From Flavobacterium sp. HJJ (lineage in GTDB: Bacteria; Bacteroidota; Bacteroidia; Flavobacteriales; Flavobacteriaceae), in the NCBI RefSeq assembly GCF_015351475.1, contig NZ_JADKPR010000008.1:1-64000 (forward strand): DNA of 64,000 nt, in the 5' to 3' direction. The stretch's first letter is position 1, and the number at the start of each line of letters is the position of its first letter. Positions 45,112 to 55,500 of this stretch are shown piece after piece. The position numbers and the translations under genes are program-made. The notes beneath the pieces are model-generated. The model did no database searches and was not told where the DNA came from. It saw nothing but the letters and a program-made list of their open reading frames with translations.

Positions 45112-46326
45112 CTATTTAAACTTCGGATTTGTTTTCACCAGTGCTTTATAACGCATCATCGCTTCTACCAAATAATAATCGCCATACGTGAGCGGTGTAT
45201 CGATTTCGGTTTTCTTAGGCATGTTCCCTACTCCGTGTTTCAGCAAAAAACCGCCGTTCGTTCCCACTGCCGCAAAATATTCCGGCGTTAATAAATTAGA
45301 TAAAATTATTTTGGCCGAATCATAATAACGTATTCCGTCTTTTTTATCTGCATAACCGCCTAACTCCAATAAAGCTGAAGCAATTAATGAAGCCGCAGAA
45401 GAATCCCGTAAAGCATTAGGAATATTAGGAGCGTTAAAATCCCAATAAGGAATTTTATCTGCCGGCAGATTCGGGTGGCTTAAAATATAATTGGCAATGT
45501 TTTTTGCCTGATTTAAATACTTTACATCTTTTGTTTCTCGGTACATTACAACATATCCGTACAATCCCCAGCCCTGTCCTCTCGCCCAAGACGAATCATC
45601 GGCTGCACCTTGATTAGTGATTTGTTTGGTAACTTTTCCAGACTCTGTATTGTAAACCACTTCATGATAGGAGCTGTAATCTTTTCGAAAATGATTAACC
45701 ATCGTTTTATCGGCATGCTGAACAGCAATTTTATAATACGTACTGTCTCCGCTGTGTTTTGCTGCCCAGAATAAAAGCTCCAGATTCATCATATTATCAA
45801 TAATCACAGGAGATTCTTCATTTGAAGCATGATTCCATGGTGCGCTGTCCCATGATTTGATACAGCCTGTTTTTGGATTGAAACGGCTTGCCAATGATTT
45901 GGCACTGTTCATTAATATCGCTTCATACTCTTTGCTGGGATGCAGCCGTTCTGCATTTCCAAAACTGCAATACATCATAAAACCCAAATCGTGTGTAGTG
46001 GTATTGAACTGTTCTTTTTTCAGATCTTCCATTACGTTTAGTGCTACCTTTTTTAATTCGGGAGCTCCTTTTGCCTCATCCAGATACAGCAGCGTCCCAG
46101 GATAGAAACCACTGCACCACCAGCCGGAATCAGATGTTTCCAGTTGATTTTTATCTGCAAAATAAGTTTTAGGATACTTTCCCACACTCACTTGTCTGCT
46201 CAAATAAGCATATTGCTGTATTGCCGTCTGCAGTGCCACATTTATTTTTTCTTCTAAATTTTGTTTCCGAAAACCAGCCGAAACAAAAAACACAGCCACA
46301 ATTATCAATAAGCAATACTTCTTCAT
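45112..46326 (-). CDS. GH88 unsaturated glucuronyl/galacturonyl hydrolase
   Basis: The 404-residue secreted protein has an N-terminal hydrophobic signal (about 1-18) and an alpha/alpha-barrel GH88 domain. Landmarks include WWCSGFYPG, the acidic NMMNLELLFWAA segment, and SSWARGQGWGLYGYVV. GH88 enzymes remove delta-4,5-unsaturated uronic acids left by lyases, and here the lyase could be the PL11 enzyme upstream in the locus. The ATG is 4 nt from the BNR gene stop, so the pair is one operon. Confidence 0.88.
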   Translation of the reverse strand: MKKYCLLIIVAVFFVSAGFRKQNLEEKINVALQTAIQQYAYLSRQVSVGKYPKTYFADKNQLETSDSGWWCSGFYPGTLLYLDEAKGAPELKKVALNVMEDLKKEQFNTTTHDLGFMMYCSFGNAERLHPSKEYEAILMNSAKSLASRFNPKTGCIKSWDSAPWNHASNEESPVIIDNMMNLELLFWAAKHSGDSTYYKIAVQHADKTMVNHFRKDYSSYHEVVYNTESGKVTKQITNQGAADDSSWARGQGWGLYGYVVMYRETKDVKYLNQAKNIANYILSHPNLPADKIPYWDFNAPNIPNALRDSSAASLIASALLELGGYADKKDGIRYYDSAKIILSNLLTPEYFAAVGTNGGFLLKHGVGNMPKKTEIDTPLTYGDYYLVEAMMRYKALVKTNPKFK

Positions 46327-46330
46327 ATAA

Positions 46331-47662
46331 TTATTTATTTATAGGTATTTTTTTTAATTCAATAACCCGCACGGCTTGAGGTTCTGTATCTACCAATCCC
46401 TCACCATCGGCCTGACTTACATTTTGAGAAAAAATATGCAGCTCTGACTTTTCCTTCCACAATTCTTTATCAAAATTAGGCTCCCACTGCCCTACAGAAT
46501 AATTGATAACATCCGTAAGTTTCCATTGCTTTTTTTCTAAATTGGCGCTAGCCAAAGTAATTTTATTTGCTCTTTCCTCATCTCTAAAAAGTAAATAAAG
46601 CATTGACTTGCTAACCAAAATTTCAGGGCGCGAAATAGGATTTTTTTTTGTTCCTCCTCCTCCCAGCGTAAAAGGTTTGCTGTGAAAATCAGTATCAATT
46701 TTATTCCATTTTCCCTTATCCAGATACACCACTTTATACTGAGGAATCCCGTTATCATCCCAATAACCTGCAATATACGGATTTCCCTGCATATCCACTG
46801 TCATAGAAGTCTGATTGATTAAACTGCTTTTTTCAGGCACTTTCCAGGCAATTTCTGCGCTGGTTTTTGTTATTGGCAGACTGTATTTTTCGCCGGTAGA
46901 TTTTTCCCAAGTCTGCCCGCCATCTGCTGAAAAAGCATAACAAATATCATGATTAGTCGAAACATCCCAGCTCTCACGCCAAACCCACGAAATATAAATT
47001 CCTTTTTTGCTCACACACATCTGCCAATAAGCACTCCGCTGATTTTCGCCATCAATAAAATTATTCTGCAGCGGACTCCATTTCTGAGTTTTCACATCAT
47101 ATGTTTTCAAAATTAAATTCCCTCTGCCCGAAGCTCCTGATCGGTAACAAAACATCAGCTTCCCATTTGGCAAATTATGAAATTCGGGATAGGTCACCTT
47201 GGCTTCGTCACTGCCAGTCATCGGCTGCTCTTCGCTCAGTTCTAAACTAAAAGGTGTTTTACCTTTAGCATAACGCAGACGGGTATCATGCTGGTCCCAA
47301 CTTACGTGAACAAAGCCATCTGTATCAACAGCGATACTGATGCTGTTGTGAGCATCTTTTACATTACCGCCATACGGAGTAATTACTGTCTGCCATTCTT
47401 TTGAATTCAAATTACGCTTTGCCAAAACCATTTTTCCTTCAGAATTGTAATAAGCGGTAAACTGCCAGTTTTTGAAAGTCGTCAAAGCACTATTTCTAAA
47501 AATTACAGTGTTAACAGAATTATTGCTCCAGCCCAAACCAATCTCGCTTTCCTCTGTTTTTAACTGCGCATTGCTGTAAAATGTAAACAAAAGCAACATC
47601 ACAACAAGACTATTTGAAATAACAGCTTTACTATTGGTTTGTTTTTTTAAAATTTTGTCCAT
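46331..47662 (-). CDS. BNR-4-type beta-propeller protein, putative polysaccharide-active enzyme
   Basis: The 443-residue protein begins with a long polar N-terminus and a hydrophobic signal (VVMLLLFTFYSNAQ, about 19-33). The rest is a propeller of BNR-type blades, with GWSNNSVNTVIF, AHNSISIAVDTDGFVHVSWDQHD and AFSADGGQTWEKS. The AHN/WDQH arrangement resembles BNR_4 proteins, which include ulvan lyases (PL24/PL25) and GH145 rhamnosidases. In this rhamnogalacturonan setting, with GH88 directly downstream, a rhamnose-uronate-acting lyase or hydrolase is plausible, but no specific reaction can be fixed. The promoter contains site 2 of the shared motif. Confidence 0.75.
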   Translation of the reverse strand: MDKILKKQTNSKAVISNSLVVMLLLFTFYSNAQLKTEESEIGLGWSNNSVNTVIFRNSALTTFKNWQFTAYYNSEGKMVLAKRNLNSKEWQTVITPYGGNVKDAHNSISIAVDTDGFVHVSWDQHDTRLRYAKGKTPFSLELSEEQPMTGSDEAKVTYPEFHNLPNGKLMFCYRSGASGRGNLILKTYDVKTQKWSPLQNNFIDGENQRSAYWQMCVSKKGIYISWVWRESWDVSTNHDICYAFSADGGQTWEKSTGEKYSLPITKTSAEIAWKVPEKSSLINQTSMTVDMQGNPYIAGYWDDNGIPQYKVVYLDKGKWNKIDTDFHSKPFTLGGGGTKKNPISRPEILVSKSMLYLLFRDEERANKITLASANLEKKQWKLTDVINYSVGQWEPNFDKELWKEKSELHIFSQNVSQADGEGLVDTEPQAVRVIELKKIPINK

Positions 47663-47688
47663 GGTTTTTTGGTTAGGTGATTAACTAA

Positions 47689-47731
47689 CAAATGTAATTA
47701 TAACATTTAAAAACACAGACCTGTACCTACC
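47689..47731 (-). promoter_or_regulatory. Candidate shared operator, site 2, with -7 box (BNR-GH88 promoter)
   Basis: Read toward the gene this is GGTAGGT-ACA-GGTCTGT (motif at 47716-47731). Exactly 19 bp below lies TACATTTG (47689-47696), a full match to TAnnTTTG. The gene starts at 47662. Orientation and spacing match sites 1, 3 and 4. Confidence 0.7.
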
Positions 47732-47826
47732 AGTATTTTATTAGATAGTCTATCTTAAAAAATGGCTGAATTTAGTTTGTCTTTTTATTTAAACAGCTCA
47801 TTCAAGGATAATAATAACAGATTGTT

Positions 47827-48207
47827 TTAATCCTTAATCAGTGACAAAGTCAGCTTCCCGTATTGGTTTTGAGAATCATTCGCATTAATTTGATATGTAT
47901 AATTTCCAGGTTCAAGAAGTGTCTCTCCAACATAATCTATTGGCTGCAGGGTATATGTTTTTCCATTAATTACCAGCTCAACGAAAGCGTATCTATAAGC
48001 TGCCGCAAAAACTTTATAATCCGATTTTTTACCTGATTTTAAATTCTCGAAGCTTACATCTCCACTAGTAGTATTTACCTTAATGTTTTGAAAATCGAAT
48101 TGACTGACATTGGACAATCGAATTTTTAATCCAGATGAATCTTCATCATCGTTTGAGCAGCTAATGAATACTGCAATCGAAATAATTAACACTAGTATTT
48201 TTTTCAT
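47827..48207 (-). CDS. Small lipoprotein of unknown function
   Basis: The 126-residue protein has a lipobox (AVFISC, near residue 17) after a hydrophobic signal. The mature part is a short beta-rich domain (IRLSNVSQFDFQNIKVNTTSGDV-type strands, here shortened, then YAFVELVINGKTYTLQPID). I do not recognise the family. It lies between the PL11 terminator and the BNR promoter, so it seems to be a separate transcript. Confidence 0.7.
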   Translation of the reverse strand: MKKILVLIISIAVFISCSNDDEDSSGLKIRLSNVSQFDFQNIKVNTTSGDVSFENLKSGKKSDYKVFAAAYRYAFVELVINGKTYTLQPIDYVGETLLEPGNYTYQINANDSQNQYGKLTLSLIKD

Positions 48208-48280
48208 AATCAGAGTTTTATTACTAGATGCTAAAAATGCGACATAGTTGCGTTAATAGATTTAAAATTAAAAGCAAAAA

Positions 48281-48315
48281 AAAGGCAATTTTACATAGCC
48301 GTAAAATTGCCTTTT
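48281..48315 (-). terminator. Rho-independent terminator of the DUF4450-PL11 operon
   Basis: A perfect stem, GGCAATTTTAC (48284-48294) and GTAAAATTGCC (48301-48311), has a 6-nt loop and a long U-run on the minus strand. It closes the operon that starts at 56220. Confidence 0.88.
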
Positions 48316-48339
48316 CCATAATCCTTAAAAAATTAATTT

Positions 48340-50199
48340 TTAATGTGTTTTTACCAAAACGATATCAGGTTTCGGAGCAGGTTTCATTCCTTTGCCCATA
48401 TAAAAACTAGCATGTGGCGGCTGATTGTAGCCTACATTCTGCCAGGCAATGCTTAAACGGTATTGCGGATCGTGCATTAAAGTATACTGCCTGATATCCG
48501 TTGGAATTGTAGTGCTGTAGATTCTTAATTCAGTATTATCAGTGCTTCGCAAAATTAATTCTTCTCTCCAATCACCTAAAATATCAGCTGACAAACCAGG
48601 AGTCGATTTCGTTCCATTATTGGATTGTGCACCTTCGGCTGTAAATAATCTTCCTTTTCCGTATTTGTCAATATAATTAGAGTTGAGAAGTTCACGGGAA
48701 GCATCCCCATCCCAATAAATTAAAAAATTAGCAGCTCTTGGAGATTCCCCAATTTCATTTCCTTTTATGTCATACAAAAATTTAGAACCAGACCACCACA
48801 TTTGAGCTCCAGCTCTGGTATTGTCAATATTATCCGCTACGCCTCTGCCTACATCCTCGTCATTCATGGCTGTAAATAATGTTTTCCCGTTTGCTGCCGA
48901 AAAAAGAGCAACACCCGGACCTTTTGTTCCTTCTTCAATTTCATGAACACCAAAGACTTCCAAACCTGGAATTTCTGGATCCAGATCACTCACATGCAAA
49001 GCATCTCCGTGACGATAGCCCGTTGTATACAATCCTTTGCCATTATCATCGACACACATCGAACCATAAATAATTTCATCTTTCCCGTCCGCATCTACAT
49101 CGGCAACTGAAAGTCCGTGATTACCCATTCCGGAATAAGGACTTTTACCGTCTTTGGTATCAAAAACCCATCGTGAAGTTAATTTCTTATCTTTAAAATC
49201 CCATGCTGCCAAAACTATTCTTCCATAATAGCCACGGCACATCACCACACTCGGATGAACGCCGTCCAAATAAGCCACACAAGCCGTAAAACGGTCAACT
49301 CTGTTACCACTGGCATCGTTTCCTCCGTTACCGCCTCTGCCTCCCCATGCGCCAATGTCTCCCCTTTCGGCAATGTAATCAACCGTTGTAACTGCACTTC
49401 CAGTTCTTCCGTCAAAAACGGTAAGATACTCTGGTCCTTTTAAAATTTTACCAAAAGTTCCAGACTTCTCATCAGTATCTCTCCAGTCTTTTGAAGCATC
49501 GCCAATGACTTTACCAGTTCCGTCCACAGTTCCATCGGCGGTTTTGCAGACAATTTCGGCGATACCGTCACCATCTAAATCGTATACCATAAACTGAGTG
49601 TAATGTGCTCCTTCTCTAATGTTTTTACCCAAATTTATTTCCCATAAAAATTTGCCTTCAAGCGTATAAGCCTGCAGAACAACCGGATCTGTCAGTCCTT
49701 TATGTGAATTATCATGTCCGACTCCCGTCATGTGCACTACTAATTCGTATTGCCCGTCGCCGTTCAAATCTCCTGCCGAAATATCATTGGCAGTATATCC
49801 GTTTATGGCTTTCAGCGGAATAGACAGATAGTCTTTTACTGCTACATTGGCTGTAATAGTAAAACTTCCTTTTTCTTCGTTTTCTTTACCATTTAGAACC
49901 GTTTTTACAAACCAGGTATTATTTTCATTAGCCTTAGCAGTTTCATCACTGAAATTGGCCGCTCCGGTAATTGGCTTTTCGTTAAGCAGAACGGCATTCC
50001 CTGTTTCGCTTTTTCGATATAAATTAAAAGCTAAATCGTCAGGATCTGTTCCTAAAACCCGCCAGCTGATAAAGAATTTTCCATTTTGATTGATGGCAAT
50101 AATTCCTCTGTCTAAATTTTCCATCTGTCTCTGACCAAAAACAGAAAACCCAATTAGAAACAACAATAGATTCCATTTTAGCGGCTTAACTTTTGACAT
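48340..50199 (-). CDS. PL11 rhamnogalacturonan lyase
   Basis: The 619-residue secreted protein matches PL11 rhamnogalacturonan-I lyases such as YesW and YesX in size and sequence. A signal peptide (about 1-22) precedes MENLDRGIIAINQNGKFFISW and an N-terminal beta domain. A calcium-rich eight-bladed propeller follows with repeated DxDGDG-type motifs (SAGDLNGDGQYELV, YDLDGDGIAEIV, SVADVDADGKDEI). It would cut RG-I by beta-elimination, giving unsaturated uronic ends for GH88. It lies 105 nt below the six-hairpin gene. Confidence 0.93.
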   Translation of the reverse strand: MSKVKPLKWNLLLFLIGFSVFGQRQMENLDRGIIAINQNGKFFISWRVLGTDPDDLAFNLYRKSETGNAVLLNEKPITGAANFSDETAKANENNTWFVKTVLNGKENEEKGSFTITANVAVKDYLSIPLKAINGYTANDISAGDLNGDGQYELVVHMTGVGHDNSHKGLTDPVVLQAYTLEGKFLWEINLGKNIREGAHYTQFMVYDLDGDGIAEIVCKTADGTVDGTGKVIGDASKDWRDTDEKSGTFGKILKGPEYLTVFDGRTGSAVTTVDYIAERGDIGAWGGRGGNGGNDASGNRVDRFTACVAYLDGVHPSVVMCRGYYGRIVLAAWDFKDKKLTSRWVFDTKDGKSPYSGMGNHGLSVADVDADGKDEIIYGSMCVDDNGKGLYTTGYRHGDALHVSDLDPEIPGLEVFGVHEIEEGTKGPGVALFSAANGKTLFTAMNDEDVGRGVADNIDNTRAGAQMWWSGSKFLYDIKGNEIGESPRAANFLIYWDGDASRELLNSNYIDKYGKGRLFTAEGAQSNNGTKSTPGLSADILGDWREELILRSTDNTELRIYSTTIPTDIRQYTLMHDPQYRLSIAWQNVGYNQPPHASFYMGKGMKPAPKPDIVLVKTH

Positions 50200-50304
50200 A
50201 TTTTATCTTTTAAAACGAATTAGTATAAGAAAATTTATTGTAGTGAATTTCTCCTTCCATAGAAAGACAATCTTTTATACTAGACTGTTTATTGAATGGA
50301 TGGT

Positions 50305-52500
50305 TTAAAACATTTTCTGAAAACCTTCACTTTTTACTTTCCAAGAACCGTCTTTCGGAAATCCCGGATTCGCTTCGGTCGTACCTTCCCAGCCTCCGCA
50401 CATCATGGCAATAGCCGTCAGTAATCCTCCATTTCCTGGAAGATAAAGCGTCAGTCTTTCTGACTGATAATTGTGTCCGTTTTTTAGATACGTATTGGTA
50501 GTTACATTCATAAATAAAGCGTCAATTGCTTTTTCAGGAAGTCCTAAACGAGCTGCTGACATAGCGGTCATAGGGAAATCCCATCCCCACGTTTTTTGCC
50601 ATGACCAGGTATCCCAAATCAGATCGAAAGTGTTTTTCATTATTTTTTTATCCAATAAAGAAGTTTCAGGAAGCATTCCGAAAGTTCCCAAAACCGACGG
50701 ATGATCTGTTTTGAATTCTGGATTAGTATACGAATCGGGAGCACTTTCAGCCGCCAGATACACATCGTTTTGAACAGGCAGCGGAGACAAATCACGCAAT
50801 ACTGCTTCCCATTTTTCAGGAACAGCTTGATTCATTTTCTTTTTCCACGCAATAGCGGTTTTTAATGCCCAGTTCCAATAGGCCAATTCATACGTTGGGT
50901 TAAAAGTCTGCATCGCAACAAAACGTTCCTGCGCCGGAATTACTCCTGGCCCTAACATAAAACGCTTTTTTTCTTTGTCATAAAAAGCAAATGAAGCCAT
51001 AAAATCAGCAGTAGCAAAAACACGTTCGCTGTATTTTTTCAATGTAGTTTCCGACTTAGATGATTCGTACAATAACTCAGCATAAGTAATAAAATGTGGC
51101 TGCTGCCAAATTAAAAACGCCCCTACAGACGACGGACTTTCGTTTCCGTCAGGATCGGTCATTTTCTGCCATCTTGCTCCTTCAAAGCCTTGTCTTTGTG
51201 CTATTTTTTTAGCTTTATCAAATGCATTTTGGTACCAGCCTAAAGTATTTTCTAAATATTCCGGTCTGTTCCAAAGCGGAAAATGAACCCCGTGCCACCA
51301 ATGCATTTCTAAGTGCGGTTTTCCGTACCAGCTGTTGTAAGTCAGTCCTGTTTCCTGCGGAGGCAGAGAACCGGCACATTGTATTTTGGTCAGGTATTGC
51401 GAAAGTACAATTCTGCGCTCCAATTCATTAGCGCGTTTATCGGTGCTTCCTGCAAAATCAACTGCGGCACCGCTTGTCCAAAATTTTTCCCAGCCGGCAA
51501 TACTGCTTTTTTCAATAGCTGTAAAATCTGGAATGGATTCTTTATTTTTCTCGGTCTGAATAAACGAACAGCTCAATTCTAAACTGCTGCTGTTTGATGG
51601 CTCCAGTAAAAAATAATGTTTTGCTTTTTCTTTCACTGATGCTGTTCCTTTCCATTTCAGATTAATATCATACGAAATGCTGTCCATCAAGTGAGTAATA
51701 GTGGCTTCCGATTTGTTTTTGATTTTCAGATTGCTTTTATAATCCTGTTTTCCCCGCCATTTTTCCCCCATATCAGTTCCTGCAATAGCAACCGCCGAAT
51801 TATTTACCTCTTGTTTTTCTTCCCATTTTGTCCCCATATCGCCCCAGAGTCCTGTTGGAAACGGGATGCGGACACGAATTTTCAAACGGCCTTGTTTGAT
51901 TAAATCCGATTCAACTTTAAAACCCAAAGCATCTTTTTTCTGATCGCAGGCTGTAATTACTTTTACCGAAGTTCCTTCGATTTCAAAATAACTTTCAATT
52001 TTTCCTGTCCATAAATTCAGTTTCTGATTGATCGCTTTGATGTCATCTGGCTGAACTAAACTGCCGTCTTTTTTGGTGATTTCAAAACCAATATTTCCCA
52101 ATTGTAGTAAATGCGGATTCTGACGAAACCATTCGACAGCTTCTTTTTTGTGTGCAGGTTCTTTAATCTGTGTCGAATACGAAACTTTTCTTCCGTACTG
52201 ATCGACCTCTTTCAAAGTTTCCGAAAACTTATATCCGTTTACATTTTTATAACTGTCCCAGCCCCATTCAGCCTGAGTTCCTAATGGAATTCCCCTTTGA
52301 TATTTTTCTGGAAAAGTCTGCATTCCTGTTACATCAGCAGTATAAGCAAAAGTACCGTTCCCCACACTCAGGGAAGCCAGAGTATCGACTTGGGTAATCT
52401 TGACATCGTGTCTCGTTACCACTGCCTTACGGTCAATTTTTTCTTGAGCGATCATCCCAACAGAAAACAATAAAATGTAAATAATCGAATATTTTTTCAT
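50305..52500 (-). CDS. Putative six-hairpin-like glycoside hydrolase, family unassigned
   Basis: The 731-residue secreted protein has a signal peptide (about 1-18) and an N-terminal beta-rich domain (about 35-310). A large helical C-terminal domain with aromatic motifs (YGKPHLEMHWWHGVHFPLW, GFEGARWQKMTDPDGN, TWSWQKTWGWDFPM) follows, of the shape seen in GH65- and GH95-like (alpha/alpha)6 glycosidases. I cannot match it to a characterised family. Acidic residues near the WH/W motifs are candidate catalysts. It is located between DUF4450 and PL11 in one operon, so rhamnogalacturonan side-chain cleavage is likely, by inference. Confidence 0.72.
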   Translation of the reverse strand: MKKYSIIYILLFSVGMIAQEKIDRKAVVTRHDVKITQVDTLASLSVGNGTFAYTADVTGMQTFPEKYQRGIPLGTQAEWGWDSYKNVNGYKFSETLKEVDQYGRKVSYSTQIKEPAHKKEAVEWFRQNPHLLQLGNIGFEITKKDGSLVQPDDIKAINQKLNLWTGKIESYFEIEGTSVKVITACDQKKDALGFKVESDLIKQGRLKIRVRIPFPTGLWGDMGTKWEEKQEVNNSAVAIAGTDMGEKWRGKQDYKSNLKIKNKSEATITHLMDSISYDINLKWKGTASVKEKAKHYFLLEPSNSSSLELSCSFIQTEKNKESIPDFTAIEKSSIAGWEKFWTSGAAVDFAGSTDKRANELERRIVLSQYLTKIQCAGSLPPQETGLTYNSWYGKPHLEMHWWHGVHFPLWNRPEYLENTLGWYQNAFDKAKKIAQRQGFEGARWQKMTDPDGNESPSSVGAFLIWQQPHFITYAELLYESSKSETTLKKYSERVFATADFMASFAFYDKEKKRFMLGPGVIPAQERFVAMQTFNPTYELAYWNWALKTAIAWKKKMNQAVPEKWEAVLRDLSPLPVQNDVYLAAESAPDSYTNPEFKTDHPSVLGTFGMLPETSLLDKKIMKNTFDLIWDTWSWQKTWGWDFPMTAMSAARLGLPEKAIDALFMNVTTNTYLKNGHNYQSERLTLYLPGNGGLLTAIAMMCGGWEGTTEANPGFPKDGSWKVKSEGFQKMF

Positions 52501-52584
52501 AACTTTTTTATTTTTAAAATAGCACGCAGATTTCGCAGATTCAGCAGTTTTTTTTTAAATCCGTGTATTTCTTTTTTATTTAAT

Positions 52585-55500
52585 TTATCTAATTAATGTC
52601 GCGCTCATCAGGCCAATAACTACATCATTGGCGATGGTTTGTATCGAAAGACTTTTCAGTGTTTTAGACGTATTCAAAGGAAGATCCAAAATCGTTCCTG
52701 TCCCGCCGTCAATACCATTATTAGCAAATCCTTTTATGGCTTTATAATCGTTGAAAGTGCGGGAAATAATTCCTGACTTCAGATAAACGCGCGGTGGTTT
52801 CGGGGCATTGGTAGTAAAAGCCAGTCCGTCAACAAAATAATCCTGCTCAATCGGCCACCAGTTTTCCGGATTTTTCAGTTCCAATTCTTCTGAAGAACCA
52901 TCGGTATAATTAACGATTATTTTACCATTGGTCATTCGGCTCTGCATCGGATTGGTCGAACCCGCCAACATCAGATACAAATGTGAGGCTTTTCCTTTTA
53001 GCGGAATTACAGTCTTTTCAGGATAATTGTCCCACATCGAAGTAAAGACAATATTATTTTTAGCAGCATCTGACGGTGTTTCAAAAACGATGCCTTCCGG
53101 AGTCGTAATTTTCTCTGTTGCTTTGGCTTTAGCACGCAGCCCGGAATCATCAATTTCTGGATTAATCATCGGATAACACCAATTCCCAATTCCCTGCAAA
53201 GGCAGTTGCAGCGTAGGCGTTTTTGGACGAGGTGATTCATATTTTTGTTTAAAAATATCCGTCACTTTTGCATTAAAATAAGGTGTCAATGAAACTGTTT
53301 CTGCTGTTACAATTTTGTTTTCAGGAATGTCCCAGCTGATAAATGATAACGGATAAACTTCGCCATCAGCAGTTTTCAATTGGAAATTATTAGTTCCTGT
53401 AATCAGATTTTTTAATGGAACTGCGATAGTTTCAGTGCTGCTGGCTTTAATTGAAACTGCCTGCGGAATTTCTTTTTCAATAGGATTAAAAATCAATTTT
53501 CCGTCACCATTTTTATCTGAATTATTTTGAACAGAAAGCAGTAAATCATTCGAATTCACTTCTTTTACAGTTACTTCAAATCTTAGCTTACAATTAATAG
53601 CGATAGGTTTCCACCAAATCATTTCGCCTTGCTGTAATTGTACAAATAACGTTTTATTTCCGATGCTGTTTATAATGCCACTGACTTTATTTTCGATTTT
53701 GGAAATAGAATTTAAAACTTTTTGCGGATCATAAATTTCAATGATTTTGGCATTTTTAGTTTCCAATACAAAAGCATCCTTCGGATTGAAAATTTCTTTT
53801 GTTTTTATTTCTTCTAAAGCCTTGGTATCCCAATTTATTACAATGCTATATTTTTCGGAAAATGGTGTTTCAATTATAATTTCAGGTTTGCCGATTCCGT
53901 TTTTTGTAATGGTATAATTGGCTTTATTTCCATTAATGGTTACGCTGTTTATTTTTTCAAAAGCACTATTCACAATGAATTTCAAATCCATTTTTGACGC
54001 TAAACGATTCGTAATTTCATAAGAATCAGTATTTTTCTCTCTTTTGAATGAAAAAGAAATGTCTGGAATTTCTAAAGAAGCCGAATCCCATTTTTCTGGA
54101 AATCCGGGTTTAATAGTAAGCTGGCGCGCCAATGCATCCGGCTGAATACCGAAAAGGCCTTCGACTAATGTTCTTGAAGCCATCCCGATTGGATCGGCAA
54201 AATCACGGTACAATTCGCCGCGTATGGCATCCTGATACATCAATTGTTCAAACCCGCCCGGTGAAGGACTTAAGTACATGCTTTCTACCAAGGCGCTTTC
54301 CCACATTTTAAACGCTTTTTCAGAATTGCCTCCCTGCCAGTACGCCAGCGAAGTGTGTAATTGTTCTGCCAAAGCCACATTATTGATGGACCATGTATAA
54401 GGCTGCCAATTGGTTGTTCCAATAACATACAAATCATTTTTATCCAAACCTTCTGCCTGAATCGGGATATGCGGAATCTGGGTGTCAACATAGCGAAGCA
54501 TCTGATAATTCTGAAAAGGATCTGCTAATTCGGAATCAATGGTGTGATAAATACTCCAAACTCCCAGGTTTTCGTGCAATAACTGCCTGCCCATGGCATC
54601 TTTGTATTCGGCAAAAATACCTTTCTCGGGAAGCCATAATTTATTGGCTGTGGCTTTGGCAATTTTGTCTGCTTCGCTTGTAAATGAATTTGGATTTTGC
54701 TGTAAAGCGGATGCAATTGTTGCTGCAGTTTTATTCGAATAATAATTATATGCTGACGAATGAATCACGCCTCCGCCACTGTATTGCAAAGCATCACTTG
54801 CCCAAATGGATGCATACGCATCATATAAACCGTCATTATCCACATCGAAATTTCGTTTTTCCCAATCGAGATGTCTTTGTAGAACAGGCCACATTTCTTT
54901 CATGAATTCAGTATCGCCGGTCCATTTAAAATGACGCAGCATCTGATCAAAGAAAACCAGATTCATATCGTAATGATGGGCAATTGTATTATTATCCGGC
55001 TTACGGCTGATGTAACCGCTGCTGAACATCGATGTTCCCATTTCTTCTTTTTGACGCGCCATATTCCGTTCGGCATCAAAAACGACAGGCCCAGAAACGG
55101 GTTCTGTGACTTGAGATTTGCTATAACTTATAAAATGAGTTTTTGCTCTGTCGTGCCAGCCCAGAGGATCGGCTGTATACGCTCCGCGCCAAGCATTTAA
55201 CTGCATGCGCCAGGCCACTGCACCATGCAGATAAGCGGGACTTTCCCAAATTCCATCGGCTGCAATGGCTAGTGCCGAGCCTAATGTGTTGATGTAAGGA
55301 TCGGGTGTTGTTACTTTTACCCGGCTTGCTAATTCCTGCATATCCTGTGATGCTTTGGTAAACAGCTTGGCCAAATCTGCCTGATTATTTATTTTAGATT
55401 TTGCATTCGCATTCAGCGACCAATATAAATCTGTTTTTGAAATCGAACTGATTTTACCCACAATCAGATTTTGTTTGTCAGGTGCAGATGCAAATAATTC

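Noticed and set aside
52521..52570. Possible repeat AGCACGCAGATTTCGCAGATT followed by AAATCCGTGT
   Set aside because: It recalls intergenic repeats seen in Flavobacterium, but only one degenerate copy is present and I cannot show a second copy in the window.
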